A DNA stretch of 64,000 bases, taken from Streptomyces acidicola. Lineage in GTDB: Bacteria > Actinomycetota > Actinomycetes > Streptomycetales > Streptomycetaceae. Shown here piece by piece: positions 33,272 through 42,215 of the stretch; within the stretch, counting starts at the first letter, position 1, and every line of letters begins with the position of its first letter. The stretch is from NCBI RefSeq assembly GCF_009377235.1, contig NZ_VMNX01000009.1, positions 27,956 through 91,955 of the forward strand, given 5' to 3'. A program made the translations under genes and the position numbers. The notes beneath the pieces were generated by a model. It was not told the origin of the DNA and searched no databases. It saw only the letters and a program-made list of their open reading frames with translations.

Positions 33272-33288
33272 TATGACACAGGGTCATA
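33272..33288. promoter_or_regulatory. Candidate operator of the FAD monooxygenase
   Basis: TATGAC-ACAGG-GTCATA is a 17-bp dyad 14 bases upstream of the GTG start. Its position would block the promoter or ribosome access. No regulator gene is adjacent. Confidence 0.5.
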
Positions 33289-33396
33289 TTTTGAACGCGC
33301 AGCGTAACAGTATGGGTGTGGCTCCGACGGTGGTTGCCGCGCGTGCGTCACCGATGTGTCGGCCGTACGGAGGCGGCGGCCGAGGGATGTCCCCCG

Positions 33397-34104
33397 TTAC
33401 GCGCCCGCCGCCGCTGTCGTACGGCACTCCGGGTGGCCCCACCCCTGGTCGTTCTTCGCGATGGGCTCGCCCGCCGCGTACGAGCGGCCGCACATGCAGC
33501 GGCCGGAGAACTTCGCCTTGATCGTGCGGGAACTCGTACGCGACGAGGCGCCCCGGCGGGCGGCGGTCTTCTTCGGCTTCGCCGAAGCGGCGCCGCCGGC
33601 CGGTGCGGGCGGTGGCTCCGGGGAGCCCAGCTCGCTTCCGGCCGACTCCTGGACGGTGGCCGCCTGGCTCGCGGCGCGGTCGGCGAAGTCGTTGAGGCGG
33701 TCGCCGTCGATCTGGTGGGCGGGAACGTAGCGGAAGTCGACCGAGCGCCCTGCGAGCAGCTCGTCGATGCGCACGACGAGCTCCTGGTTGGCGACGGGCT
33801 TGCCGGCGGCCGTCCGCCAGCCGTTGCGCTTCCAGCCGGGCAGCCACGTCGTGACCGCCTTCATCGCGTACTGCGAGTCCATGCGGACCTCAAGCGGTAC
33901 GTCCGGGTCGGTGGCCGTGAGCAGCCGCTCCAAGGCCGTGAGTTCGGCGACGTTGTTGGTGGCCTTGCCCAGCGGGCCGGCCTCCCAGCGGGTGGGGGTC
34001 TCCTCGGCATCGGCGACGACCCAGGCCCATCCGGCCGGTCCGGGGTTCCCCTTCGACGCCCCGTCACAGGCGGCCACTACACGTTCCAGCATGAGTCCGA
34101 TCAT
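33397..34104 (-). CDS. Ribonuclease HI-like protein with C-terminal extension
   Basis: 235 residues. The RNase H fold has D14 (ACDGASKGNPGPAG), E54 (NNVAELTALERLL) and D76 (RMDSQYAMKAV), with His130 (YVPAHQIDGDRLNDFAD) in the place of the product-release loop. It cleaves RNA in RNA-DNA hybrids. After an Ala/Pro/Lys-rich linker (about 145-190), a short extension, FSGRCMCGRSYAAGEPIAK then HPEC, carries three Cys and one His and may be a small zinc-binding module. ATG 34104 or 34092 may be the start. Confidence 0.9.
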   Translation of the reverse strand: MIGLMLERVVAACDGASKGNPGPAGWAWVVADAEETPTRWEAGPLGKATNNVAELTALERLLTATDPDVPLEVRMDSQYAMKAVTTWLPGWKRNGWRTAAGKPVANQELVVRIDELLAGRSVDFRYVPAHQIDGDRLNDFADRAASQAATVQESAGSELGSPEPPPAPAGGAASAKPKKTAARRGASSRTSSRTIKAKFSGRCMCGRSYAAGEPIAKNDQGWGHPECRTTAAAGA

Positions 34105-34167
34105 GCCACGAACCGGAACCCGGCCCGTCCACGGGCCCGGTGTCCGCCGCCGGTGCCACCGGAGGGT

Positions 34168-34965
34168 TCAGGTCACGTCGCTCGTCCCCGGCATCCGGCC
34201 CTCGGTGGTGCTCGGGTCGATGACGGAGAACGACGCGCCCTGCGGGTCGCTGAGGGCCGCGAAACGGCCGAACGGCGTGGTCACCGGGCCGAAGCGGAGA
34301 ATGCCGCCCCGCTCGGTCGCGCTCTTGACCGTCGCGTCGCAGTCCTGGACGGTGAAGTAGATGTTGATGTACGGCGGTACCTGCGGCGGGAAGTCCTCCG
34401 TCATCTTCATACGGCCCATGACCGTGTTCCCGCCGACGTCGAAGATGCGGAAGTCGACCTCGGGGTCCTTCAGCTGCTTCGCGCCGTAGCCGAAGACGGC
34501 CGGGAAGAATGCGTCGGACTTCTCGGGCTCGCGGGTGAAGATCTCGCACCAGGCGTACGCGCCGGGCACGCCCGTCACCTCGAAGCCCTTGTGGACGCCC
34601 GCCTGCCAGGCGCCGAAGACGACGCCGCTCGGGTCACGGGCCAGCAGCATCGAGCCGAAGTCACCGACCTGCATCGGCTCCATCAGTACCTCGCCGCCGT
34701 TCTCGCGGACCTTGGCCGCGGTGGCCTTGACGTCCGCCGAGGCCAGGTACACGCACCAGGCGGACTGTCCCTCCGCGCCAGGCATCGGCGGGACGACGGC
34801 GGCGACCGACTTGCCGTCGACGTACGCCTGCGTGTAGTTGCCGTATTCCGACGACGCCTCGCCGAACGTCCAGCCGAGTACGTCGCCGTAGAAGCGCTTG
34901 GCCCCCTCGACGTCGCTGAACATCGCGTCGGCCCAGCAGGGCGTTCCCTCTTGAGTCAGTGCCAT
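34168..34965 (-). CDS. VOC-family (glyoxalase/bleomycin-resistance-like) protein, two modules
   Basis: 265 residues from ATG 34965. Two tandem beta-alpha-beta-beta-beta modules are visible: PCWADAMFSDVEGAKRFYGD with MLLARDPSGVVFGAWQ, and YAWCEIFTREPEKSDAFFPA with FAALSDPQGASFSVIDP. This CFP32-like type is common in actinobacteria. Its role is unknown, possibly in lyase or hydroxylase chemistry or self-protection. Confidence 0.9.
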   Translation of the reverse strand: MALTQEGTPCWADAMFSDVEGAKRFYGDVLGWTFGEASSEYGNYTQAYVDGKSVAAVVPPMPGAEGQSAWCVYLASADVKATAAKVRENGGEVLMEPMQVGDFGSMLLARDPSGVVFGAWQAGVHKGFEVTGVPGAYAWCEIFTREPEKSDAFFPAVFGYGAKQLKDPEVDFRIFDVGGNTVMGRMKMTEDFPPQVPPYINIYFTVQDCDATVKSATERGGILRFGPVTTPFGRFAALSDPQGASFSVIDPSTTEGRMPGTSDVT

Positions 34966-35102
34966 GGCTGTGGCTCTCTTCGGTTCGACGGATGGTGTGC
35001 CTCGTCTCACGCTAGTCAGGGTCGGACCGGGCCGCGCGCCGAACGGGACTGGGCGCGGCAGACTGGTGGAGGGGCTCCGGTCGTCGTCGACGGGAGGACG
35101 GG

Positions 35103-36122
35103 ATGATGCAGGCGTGGGAGCTGGCCCGGCCCGGGCTGATCGAGGGCGGGCCGTTGCGCTTCGTCCAGAGGCCGGTGCCGGTGCCGCGGTCCGACGAACT
35201 GCTCGTGCACGTCCGCGCGTGCGGGGTGTGCCGCACGGACCTGCACGTCAGCGAGGGCGACCTGCCTGTACACCGACCGGGGGTGACACCGGGGCACGAG
35301 GTGGTGGGTGTGGTGGCGGCCATCGGCGACGACGTCCGCGACTACGCACTGGGCGACCGCGTGGGTGTGGCCTGGCTGCGGCGCACCGACGGCACGTGCG
35401 CGTACTGCCTGCGCGGTTCCGAGAACCTGTGCCCGGCCTCCACGTACACGGGCTGGGACGCCGACGGCGGTTACGCGGAGTACACGACTGTTCCGGCCGC
35501 GTTCGCGTACCGGCTGCCCGGGGACGTCGACGACGTGGCGCTGGCGCCGCTGCTCTGCGCGGGCATCATCGGCTACCGGGCGCTGCGGCGGGCCGCGCTG
35601 CCGTCGGGCGGACGGCTCGGGCTGTACGGGTTCGGCGGGAGTGCGCATCTGTGTGCGCAGCTGGCGCTGGCGCAGGGGGCGACCGTGCACGTGATGACGC
35701 GGGGTGCGGCCGCCCGGCGGCTCGCTCTGGAGCTGGGGTGCGCGTCCGCGGTCGACGCGTACGACATGCCGCCCGAGCCGCTGGACAGCGCGATCCTGTT
35801 CGCCCCGGTGGGCGATCTGGTGCCGGTGGCGCTGCGCGCGCTGGACAGGGGCGGAGTGCTGTCGGTCGCCGGGATCCACCTCAGCGACACGCCTCCGCTG
35901 CGCTACGAGAGCGAGCTGTTCTACGAGAAGGATCTGCGCAGCGTCACGTCCAACACCCGTGAGGACGGACGGGAGTTCCTGGCGCTGGCGGCGCGCTACG
36001 GCGTACGGGCGACGACGCACACCTACCCGCTGTCCGAGGCGCTGCGGGCGCTGCGGGATCTCAAGGAGGGCCACTTCGACGGGGCGGCCGTGCTGGTCAA
36101 CGACCTTCCGGCGCGGCTCTGA
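35103..36122 (+). CDS. Zinc-dependent alcohol dehydrogenase
   Basis: 339 residues from ATG 35103, behind GGGAGG. The catalytic zinc site is in [17 protein letters not shown] and PGHEVVGVV. The structural zinc lobe reads [16 protein letters not shown], with Asp in place of the usual first Cys. The nucleotide-binding motif is [20 protein letters not shown]. It belongs to the medium-chain AdhA/YhdH-like group. ATG 35106 is an equivalent alternative start. Confidence 0.92.
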   Translation: MMQAWELARPGLIEGGPLRFVQRPVPVPRSDELLVHVRACGVCRTDLHVSEGDLPVHRPGVTPGHEVVGVVAAIGDDVRDYALGDRVGVAWLRRTDGTCAYCLRGSENLCPASTYTGWDADGGYAEYTTVPAAFAYRLPGDVDDVALAPLLCAGIIGYRALRRAALPSGGRLGLYGFGGSAHLCAQLALAQGATVHVMTRGAAARRLALELGCASAVDAYDMPPEPLDSAILFAPVGDLVPVALRALDRGGVLSVAGIHLSDTPPLRYESELFYEKDLRSVTSNTREDGREFLALAARYGVRATTHTYPLSEALRALRDLKEGHFDGAAVLVNDLPARL

Positions 36123-36153
36123 CCAGCGGTCCCAGCGCCGTCCCGGCGCCCGC

Positions 36154-39075
36154 TCACGGCAGGGGCTGCTCCGCCCAGATGATCTTGCCGTCGGGGGTGT
36201 AGCGGGTGCCCCAGCGGCCGGTGAGCTGGGCTGTCAGGAACAGGCCGCGGCCGCCCTCGTCCTCGGTGCGGGCACGGCGGAGGCGAGGGGAGGTACTGCT
36301 GCCGTCGGAGACCTCGCAGATGAGGGTGCGGTCGCGGAGTAGGCGGAGCTGGACGGGGCCGGTGGCGTGGCGGATGGCGTTGGTGACCAGTTCGCTGGCG
36401 ACGAGTTCGGTCGTGTAGGAGAGGTCCTCGAGGTTCCAGGCGGACAGTTGGCCGGTGACCGCCACGCGTGCGCGGGGGACCATCGCCGGGTCGCTGGGGA
36501 AGTCCCACTGGGCGACGCGGTCCGGGCCCAGGGCGTGGGTGCGGGCGACGAGCAGGGCCACGTCGTCGCTCGGGCGGGCCGGGAGCAGGGCGTCGAGGAC
36601 CGCCTCGCAGGTGTCCTCGGGTGCCCGGTCGGAGCGGGCCAGGACGGTGCGGAGTTTGTCCAGGCCGGAGTCGATGTCCCGGTGCCGGTCCTCGATCAGA
36701 CCGTCGGTGTAGAGGACAAGCTGGCTGCCCTCGGCCAGTTCCATGTCGACGGTTTCGAAGGGCAGTCCGCCGAGGCCGAGGGGCGGGCCGGACGGCAGGT
36801 CGACGAAGTCCACCGCTCCGTCGGGGCCGACGATCGCGGGGAGCGGGTGTCCGGCGCGGGTGAGGGTGCAGTGCCGGGACACCGGGTCGTAGACCGCGTA
36901 CAGGCAGGTGGCGCCGACGATGCCGGAGTCGGGATGGGTGCCCTCCACCGCCCAGCCCTCGCCCCGGTCGAGCCGTCCGACCAGGTCGTCGAGGTGGGTG
37001 AGGAGGTCGTCGGGCGGCAGGTCCAGGGAGCAGAAGTTGTGCACGGCCGTGCGCAGGCGGCCCATGGTGGCGGCGGCGTGCAGGCCGTGGCCGACGACGT
37101 CGCCCACCACCAGCGCCACCCGTGCGCCGGACAGCGGGATGACATCGAACCAGTCGCCGCCCACCCCGGCCTGCGCGGGCAGATACCGGTAGGCGACCTC
37201 GACGGCGCTCTGTTCGGGCCGCCCACGGGGCAGCATGCTGCGTTGCAGGGCGAGCGCGGTGTTGTGCTCGCGGGTGTAACGGCGGGCGTTGTCGATGCTG
37301 ATCGCGGCCCGGCCGACCAGTTCCTGGGCCAGGGACAGGTCGTCGTCCTCGAAGGGGGCGGGCTCCTCGGAGCGGTAGAAGCTCACCAGGCCGAGGGTCG
37401 TGCCGCGCGCCCGCAGCGGCACCGTGATCAGAGAGTGGATGCCGGCCGCCAGCACCCTTTGGAGCCGTGCCGGGTCCTGGGCGAGCCAGCCGCTGGCCTC
37501 GGACAGTACGGGTTCGAGCACCGACTGTCCGGTCTCCCAGCTGCGGGCCTGCGGCGTGGAGGCGAGGTACCGGAACAGGTCGCCGACCTCGTACAGGTGG
37601 GAACCCTCGTGGATGGAGTCCAGCGCGACCCTGCGCAGCATGGCGCCGGGGCCGAGCGGCCCGGGCTCGTCGCCGTGCAGCACGGAGTCGGGCAGGTCGA
37701 CGGCGGCGAAGTCGGCGAACCGGGGGACGGTCACCTCCGTCAGTTCCTCGGCGGTACGGGTCACGTCCAGGGTGGTGCCGATGCGGACGCTGGCGTCGTG
37801 CAGCAGTTCCAGGCGCCTGCGGGCCAGCACGGCCAGCCTGCCGACTCCGGGCTCCCCCAGGAGCAGCAGCCATTCCTCCGCGTCGGAGTCTCCGGCGTCG
37901 CCTTCCGGCAGGACCACGGTGGGGGCGAGCGCCGCCGGTGCCGTCGGCGGGGGCGGTGGGGCGACCGCGCGTATGGCGGCTGCGGGTGGTGGTGCGGACG
38001 GGGTGGTCCGCTCGGCCGCGGTCGGCGAGGTCCCGGGCAGCGGCTTTCCGGGCGGTACCGTTCCGGGCGGCACGGTCAGGCTCCCCGCAGGCACCCCGCC
38101 GGGCACGGCCGGGGCGGTGAGCTCGATGTGGCGCAGGCGCGGGCCGCCCTGGACACGAGCCTCGACGACCGCTCCCGTCTCACCCGCCGCGCCCATGATC
38201 GGGCGCCGCGACAGGGTTGCCACCCTGCCGCCGGAGAGGGTCACTTCGTCGAGCGTGCGCTGCGGTGAGGCGATGAGTTCCTCGGCCTTCTCGCGCAGTA
38301 CCGCCAGGTCGAGCCTGCCGAGACCGTCGCCGTCGTGGCCGTTCGCCCACTCCCCGGGCGGGTGCTCGGGCTGCCGCGGCCGGTCACCGGCTCCGCCGTT
38401 TCTCCAGGAGGCCGTCCGGTACGCGGCGAGCAGTGCCCGCTCCCGTTCCGTCGCCTGTTCCAGCAGCCGGACCTCGATGCCGTGGGCGGCCTCACGCACC
38501 AGCCGCACCATGGCGGGGTCGCCGTCGTCGCGCAGGCAGGTGAGGTCGAGGATCGCCTCGATCCGCCCGCTGAGCGGGTTCCGCACGGGTGCGCCGGCGC
38601 AGGCGAACTGCGACAGGCAGTCGGCGAAGTGCTCGCGGCCGACGACGTAGACGGCCCGCCGCTCGGCCAGCGCGGTCCCGACGCCGTTGTTGCCGGCGGC
38701 GTCCTCGGACGCGCAGAAGCCGGGAGCGAAGTTCACCTCGTCGAGGCGGGCGCGCAACGCACGGTCACCGCCCTGCCGCCGCACCATGCGGGCCTGCCCG
38801 TCGCAGAGCACGACCGCCATGCTCACGTTCGCGAACGATTCGGTCAGTTGGCCCAGGACCGGGTCGGCCGCGCTGAGGAAGGGGGCCTCGACGTCGAGGT
38901 CCGGCGAGTAGGGAATCAGCAGTTGGTGCGGTTCGAGACCCGCGGAGCGGCAACGCTTCCAGGAGTCGAGTATCGAGTCCCGGACGTCCGAGCCGACCCG
39001 CGCCCCGGCCAGGAAACGCTCATGGGCATCGACGAGCCCGCCGATGTCGTCCCAGGCGACGGACAACGGGATCAC
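36154..39075 (-). CDS. GAF-GAF-PP2C(SpoIIE)-HATPase multidomain phosphatase/kinase
   Basis: 973 residues. Residues 1-215 form an AcoR-type sensor (DSWKRCRSAGLEPHQLL, NFAPGFCASEDAAGNNGVGT, VRNPLSGRIEAILDLTC). A short region and a Pro/Ala-rich linker (about 325-395) precede a GAF domain (about 420-620) and the PP2C domain (VGGDWFDVIPL, LVVGDVVGHGLHAAATM, YTDGLIEDRHRDID, SDDVALLVAR; about 640-850). A C-terminal HATPase (ASELVTNAIRHATG, EDEGGRGLFLTAQLTGRWG) follows. It likely couples a small-molecule or redox signal to anti-sigma-factor partner switching in a single chain. Confidence 0.93.
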   Translation of the reverse strand: MIPLSVAWDDIGGLVDAHERFLAGARVGSDVRDSILDSWKRCRSAGLEPHQLLIPYSPDLDVEAPFLSAADPVLGQLTESFANVSMAVVLCDGQARMVRRQGGDRALRARLDEVNFAPGFCASEDAAGNNGVGTALAERRAVYVVGREHFADCLSQFACAGAPVRNPLSGRIEAILDLTCLRDDGDPAMVRLVREAAHGIEVRLLEQATERERALLAAYRTASWRNGGAGDRPRQPEHPPGEWANGHDGDGLGRLDLAVLREKAEELIASPQRTLDEVTLSGGRVATLSRRPIMGAAGETGAVVEARVQGGPRLRHIELTAPAVPGGVPAGSLTVPPGTVPPGKPLPGTSPTAAERTTPSAPPPAAAIRAVAPPPPPTAPAALAPTVVLPEGDAGDSDAEEWLLLLGEPGVGRLAVLARRRLELLHDASVRIGTTLDVTRTAEELTEVTVPRFADFAAVDLPDSVLHGDEPGPLGPGAMLRRVALDSIHEGSHLYEVGDLFRYLASTPQARSWETGQSVLEPVLSEASGWLAQDPARLQRVLAAGIHSLITVPLRARGTTLGLVSFYRSEEPAPFEDDDLSLAQELVGRAAISIDNARRYTREHNTALALQRSMLPRGRPEQSAVEVAYRYLPAQAGVGGDWFDVIPLSGARVALVVGDVVGHGLHAAATMGRLRTAVHNFCSLDLPPDDLLTHLDDLVGRLDRGEGWAVEGTHPDSGIVGATCLYAVYDPVSRHCTLTRAGHPLPAIVGPDGAVDFVDLPSGPPLGLGGLPFETVDMELAEGSQLVLYTDGLIEDRHRDIDSGLDKLRTVLARSDRAPEDTCEAVLDALLPARPSDDVALLVARTHALGPDRVAQWDFPSDPAMVPRARVAVTGQLSAWNLEDLSYTTELVASELVTNAIRHATGPVQLRLLRDRTLICEVSDGSSTSPRLRRARTEDEGGRGLFLTAQLTGRWGTRYTPDGKIIWAEQPLP

Positions 39076-39301
39076 TTCCCTCGCCCGGAGGCGGCCCCGT
39101 GGCGCACCGCCGCTCGGCTTGCCCGGCGGGGTAATCCTCCGCGCAATTTCACCCTAGTCCTCGTATGACACGAGTCACAAACATCGCACGGGGCCCACGG
39201 GGTCAGGTCCTGCGCACGGTAATCCGAGGCCGGTCTGATAATTTCGGCGGCGCTCGCTCTCCTCTGCGGGCCCTCCCGTCCCCCGAGTCGTCAGGCGTCC
39301 C

Positions 39302-39760
39302 ATGCCCGGTCCCCGGTTGCGTCGTACGGCGTCGCCGCGTGCCCATGACGGCTGGGAGCGTCTTTGGCTCGTGCTCCTCGTGGTGTCGGCGATCTTCGCG
39401 CTGTTCTGCCTGAGTGCGCCCACAGCGGATGCCGCCGGGCCCCGGGTGCCGTCGCCGGTGTCCGCGCCGGTGTCCACTCCTCTGACGGCTGCCCCCTCCT
39501 CGACCGTGGGCGAGCGCCTTGAGGTCGTGGCGCCCCGGCACGCGGAGCAGGAGCCCTGTGAGGAGGGGTCGGGGCAGCACCACTGCGACAGCCCTGATCA
39601 CCATGGCGTGCTCGGCCATCCGCCGCTCATGGGCGCCGACCGGGCCGCGTCGCCCGGGCAGCCGGCGACCACTACGGGTCCCGCGGCACTCGACCCGTCC
39701 CGCGAGCCGGGTGCCGCCCGCCCTCCGGATCTCCACGAACTGCAGTTGCTTCGGGTCTAG
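39302..39760 (+). CDS. Small membrane-anchored/secreted protein with Cys-His-rich segment
   Basis: 152 residues. One N-terminal helix (LWLVLLVVSAIFALFCLSAP) is followed by an Ala/Pro-rich exported part and a Cys/His cluster, EEGSGQHHCDSPDHHG, that could bind metal. I do not recognise the family. It precedes the DUF3105 gene by 93 bases on the same strand. An extended -10-like TGATAAT lies at 39236-39242. A weak ribosome site leaves the start uncertain. Confidence 0.65.
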   Translation: MPGPRLRRTASPRAHDGWERLWLVLLVVSAIFALFCLSAPTADAAGPRVPSPVSAPVSTPLTAAPSSTVGERLEVVAPRHAEQEPCEEGSGQHHCDSPDHHGVLGHPPLMGADRAASPGQPATTTGPAALDPSREPGAARPPDLHELQLLRV

Positions 39761-39853
39761 GCCGTACCGCACGCACCGGCCAGTCATCCCACCCGAACAC
39801 AGCTGCAGCACCGCCGTGCCCGGAGACGGCACGGCGGGGAGAAGGACATTTCC

Positions 39854-40489
39854 ATGGGTAAATCGAACGCGAAGGCCAGAAGCGCGGAGCGCCGCGCCCG
39901 CGTCGAGGAGTTGCGCAGAGCCGAGCAGGCCCGTGAGCGGCGTGCCCGTCTGCTCACCCTCGGCGCCGCCATCGTGATCCTCGTCGGGCTCGTCGGAGGT
40001 GGGTGGTTCCTGTTCGCCGCCGCCGAGGAGAAGGAGCAGGCGAAGGCCGCCCCGGTCGAGGGCGTGAAGAGCTGGTCGAAGCTGACCCAGAATCATGTCA
40101 CGACCCAGGTCGACTACCCGATGAGCCCGCCCGTCGGCGGCGACCACAACCAGGTGTGGGTCAACTGCGACAAGCAGGTCTACACGAAGGCCGTGCCGAA
40201 CGAGAACGCGGTGCACGGCCTGGAGCACGGCGCCGTCTGGATCACCTACAACGACGAGGCGTCCGAGGCGGACGTGTCCAAGCTGGCCGACATGGTCAAC
40301 AGGACGTCGTACACGTTCATGAGCCCGTACGAGGACCAGTCGTCGCCCGTCGTGCTCAGCGCGTGGGGCAAGCAGTTGAAGGTGGACTCGGCGTCCGACG
40401 CACGGGTCCAGAAGTTCCTGGACAAGTACGTGCAGGGCGAGCAGACGCCGGAGCCGGGTGCCGCGTGCACCGGCGGGATGACTCCCTGA
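39854..40489 (+). CDS. DUF3105 family membrane protein
   Basis: 211 residues. A basic coiled N-terminus (RSAERRARVEELRRAEQARE) leads to one membrane helix (LLTLGAAIVILVGLVGGGWF). An extracellular DUF3105 domain follows, with VDYPMSPPVGGDHNQVWVNC, VHGLEHGAVWITYN and MSPYEDQSSPVVLSAWGKQL. Conserved His and Cys suggest metal binding, but the function is unknown. The upstream small membrane protein may be a partner. Confidence 0.92.
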   Translation: MGKSNAKARSAERRARVEELRRAEQARERRARLLTLGAAIVILVGLVGGGWFLFAAAEEKEQAKAAPVEGVKSWSKLTQNHVTTQVDYPMSPPVGGDHNQVWVNCDKQVYTKAVPNENAVHGLEHGAVWITYNDEASEADVSKLADMVNRTSYTFMSPYEDQSSPVVLSAWGKQLKVDSASDARVQKFLDKYVQGEQTPEPGAACTGGMTP

Positions 40490-40533
40490 GACGCGACGTC
40501 CCTGAGGCATCTCTGACGCGTCACTGAGGTGTG

Positions 40534-40565
40534 CGGGGCGCCCCGGAACCCGACCGGGCGCCCCG
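40534..40565 (+). terminator. Terminator hairpin after the DUF3105 gene
   Basis: CGGGGCGCCC (40534-40543) and GGGCGCCCCG (40556-40565) are perfect 10-bp arms with a 12-base loop, 44 bases after the stop codon. Confidence 0.7.
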
Positions 40566-40645
40566 TGACCGACGGGTCTCTTCCCCCGAAGGCCCTCCTG
40601 TGCTTGCCTGGGGAGCCCTTTCGGTGGCGGGGCGGGAGTCGCTGC

Positions 40646-41566
40646 ATGCGGAAGCCGTGGATCGTGGGGATGTTGCTCACCGGGGTGCTGCTGGGCGCCT
40701 GCGGGGATCCGACGTCCGGACCCGAGACGGCACCCACACCCGGCGACCCGGAGCCGACGACGCGTCAGCGGGCGGCGGCCACACCGACCGCCCCGGATGC
40801 GCCGACCGCCCCGACCGCCCCGCGGAAGGCACCCGTCGTGCTCTACCTCGGCGACTCCCTCGCCGTGGAGAACCAGAAGGTGCTCGCACAGCAGCTCCGC
40901 GACGACCTGAACGCCCGCTACACCGGCGCCCCCTACCCGGGCACCACGCTGTGCGACTACCTGGAGGGCACCGACGACAGGTCGCTGGTGCCCGCGCAGG
41001 ACAAGGCCGCGGTCCTCGTACGCCGACTCCGCCCGGATGTCGTGGTGTTGCAGTTCTGGGGCAACGCCTGGGGCTACACACCCTGCATGGACGGCATCAC
41101 GTACGACAAGGCCGAGGGCACGTACTTCTCCCGGTACGCCGACGACGCCGAGCGGCTGACGCAGCAGATCGCGGACGCGGGCGGGTCACGGCGGCCGAGG
41201 GTCGTCTGGGTGCTGCAAGGACCGGACCCCATCACTCCCGACCGGGTGCGGCGCGTCAACTCCCTCTACCGGCAACAGGCCGAGGCCTCCGGCGACCTCG
41301 TCGCCGACGCGGGCCGGGCGGTGAGCCCGGCCTCGGGTCGCTACACCTGGGCGCAGTACCTGCCGTGCACCGCGTACGAGCGGGAGCACTCCGCGTACTG
41401 CACGCAGCCGTCTCAGGGCCGCACCGCCCTGCACCGCGACGACGACTACCTGCACTTCTGCCTGGCACCCACCACGTCCAGCCCGAAGCCCTGCCCGGTC
41501 CCCTCCCCCGGCATCGTGCGCATCGCCCGGGAGATCACGCGGACGGTCGGGAAGCACGTCACGTGA
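40646..41566 (+). CDS. SGNH/GDSL-type lipoprotein
   Basis: 306 residues from ATG 40646, behind GGGAG. A lipoprotein signal ends in LLGAC with Cys19 as the lipidated residue. A Thr/Pro/Ala-rich linker (about 20-70) leads to an SGNH hydrolase fold: block I VVLYLGDSLAVENQK with the nucleophile Ser, the Asn block VVVLQFWGNAWGYTPCM, and a C-terminal DDDYLHFCL with His. It is probably a surface esterase acting on acylated glycans. Its last eight bases overlap the convergent TetR gene. Confidence 0.88.
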   Translation: MRKPWIVGMLLTGVLLGACGDPTSGPETAPTPGDPEPTTRQRAAATPTAPDAPTAPTAPRKAPVVLYLGDSLAVENQKVLAQQLRDDLNARYTGAPYPGTTLCDYLEGTDDRSLVPAQDKAAVLVRRLRPDVVVLQFWGNAWGYTPCMDGITYDKAEGTYFSRYADDAERLTQQIADAGGSRRPRVVWVLQGPDPITPDRVRRVNSLYRQQAEASGDLVADAGRAVSPASGRYTWAQYLPCTAYEREHSAYCTQPSQGRTALHRDDDYLHFCLAPTTSSPKPCPVPSPGIVRIAREITRTVGKHVT

Positions 41567-42215
41567 GCCGGAGTTCCGTCTCGATGAGCCGGTTGAGATG
41601 CCGGCGGGCGTCCTCCGTGGTGAGCGGCGGCGCCTGGCGCAGGCGCTGGAGCGCCAGGCCGTCGGCGAGCGCGGCGAACCGGGCGGTGAATCCGTCGAGG
41701 TCGTCGCAGGTGAACTCGCCCTCGTCGACGCCCCGCCCGGCGAGCGACCGGATCTGGTCGTGCCAGGCCGCGTACCGCTCGGCCTGGCCGCGGGCGAAAC
41801 CCTGGTCCGGGTCCTGGTCCCCTGCGTTCCAGTAGTCGAACCACATGCGCCAGTGCCGGTCGGTGTCCTCGGTGAACAGCGCGTCGACCAGCAGCCGCAG
41901 CGCCTCGGCCGAGCCGGAGGCCTCCTTGGCGGCCTCGCTGAGCGCGGCGTAGTACGCCTCGATGTGCAGCACCATCGCCTCGGACAGGACCTCCTGGACA
42001 CTGTCGAAGTGATAGGTGACCGTGCCCACCGACACACCGGCCGCGGCGGCGACGTCCCGTACGCCCACCGAGGCGTAGCCGCGCTCGGCGATCAGCGGTA
42101 CGGCCGCCTCTGCGATGAGGCGGCGGCGAACCTCGGTGGGCTGGCGGGTCCTGGCGGCGGCCGCGACGGCGCGGCGCGGGGTCCGGGCGGCGGGACGCGA
42201 CTCGGAGGCCGTCAT
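41559..42215 (-). CDS. TetR-family regulator of the ABC/CocE operon
   Basis: 218 residues from ATG 42215, overlapping the hydrolase stop (ATGA). The HTH is IAEAAVPLIAERGYASVGVR then VAAAAGVSVGTVTYHFDSVQ. The C-terminal domain is of the BetI-like type (HWRMWFDYWNAGDQDPDQGF). As the last gene of the operon it probably controls the operon promoter near 49400, where TCGTTC/GAACGA is a candidate site. Confidence 0.92.
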   Translation of the reverse strand: MTASESRPAARTPRRAVAAAARTRQPTEVRRRLIAEAAVPLIAERGYASVGVRDVAAAAGVSVGTVTYHFDSVQEVLSEAMVLHIEAYYAALSEAAKEASGSAEALRLLVDALFTEDTDRHWRMWFDYWNAGDQDPDQGFARGQAERYAAWHDQIRSLAGRGVDEGEFTCDDLDGFTARFAALADGLALQRLRQAPPLTTEDARRHLNRLIETELRLT

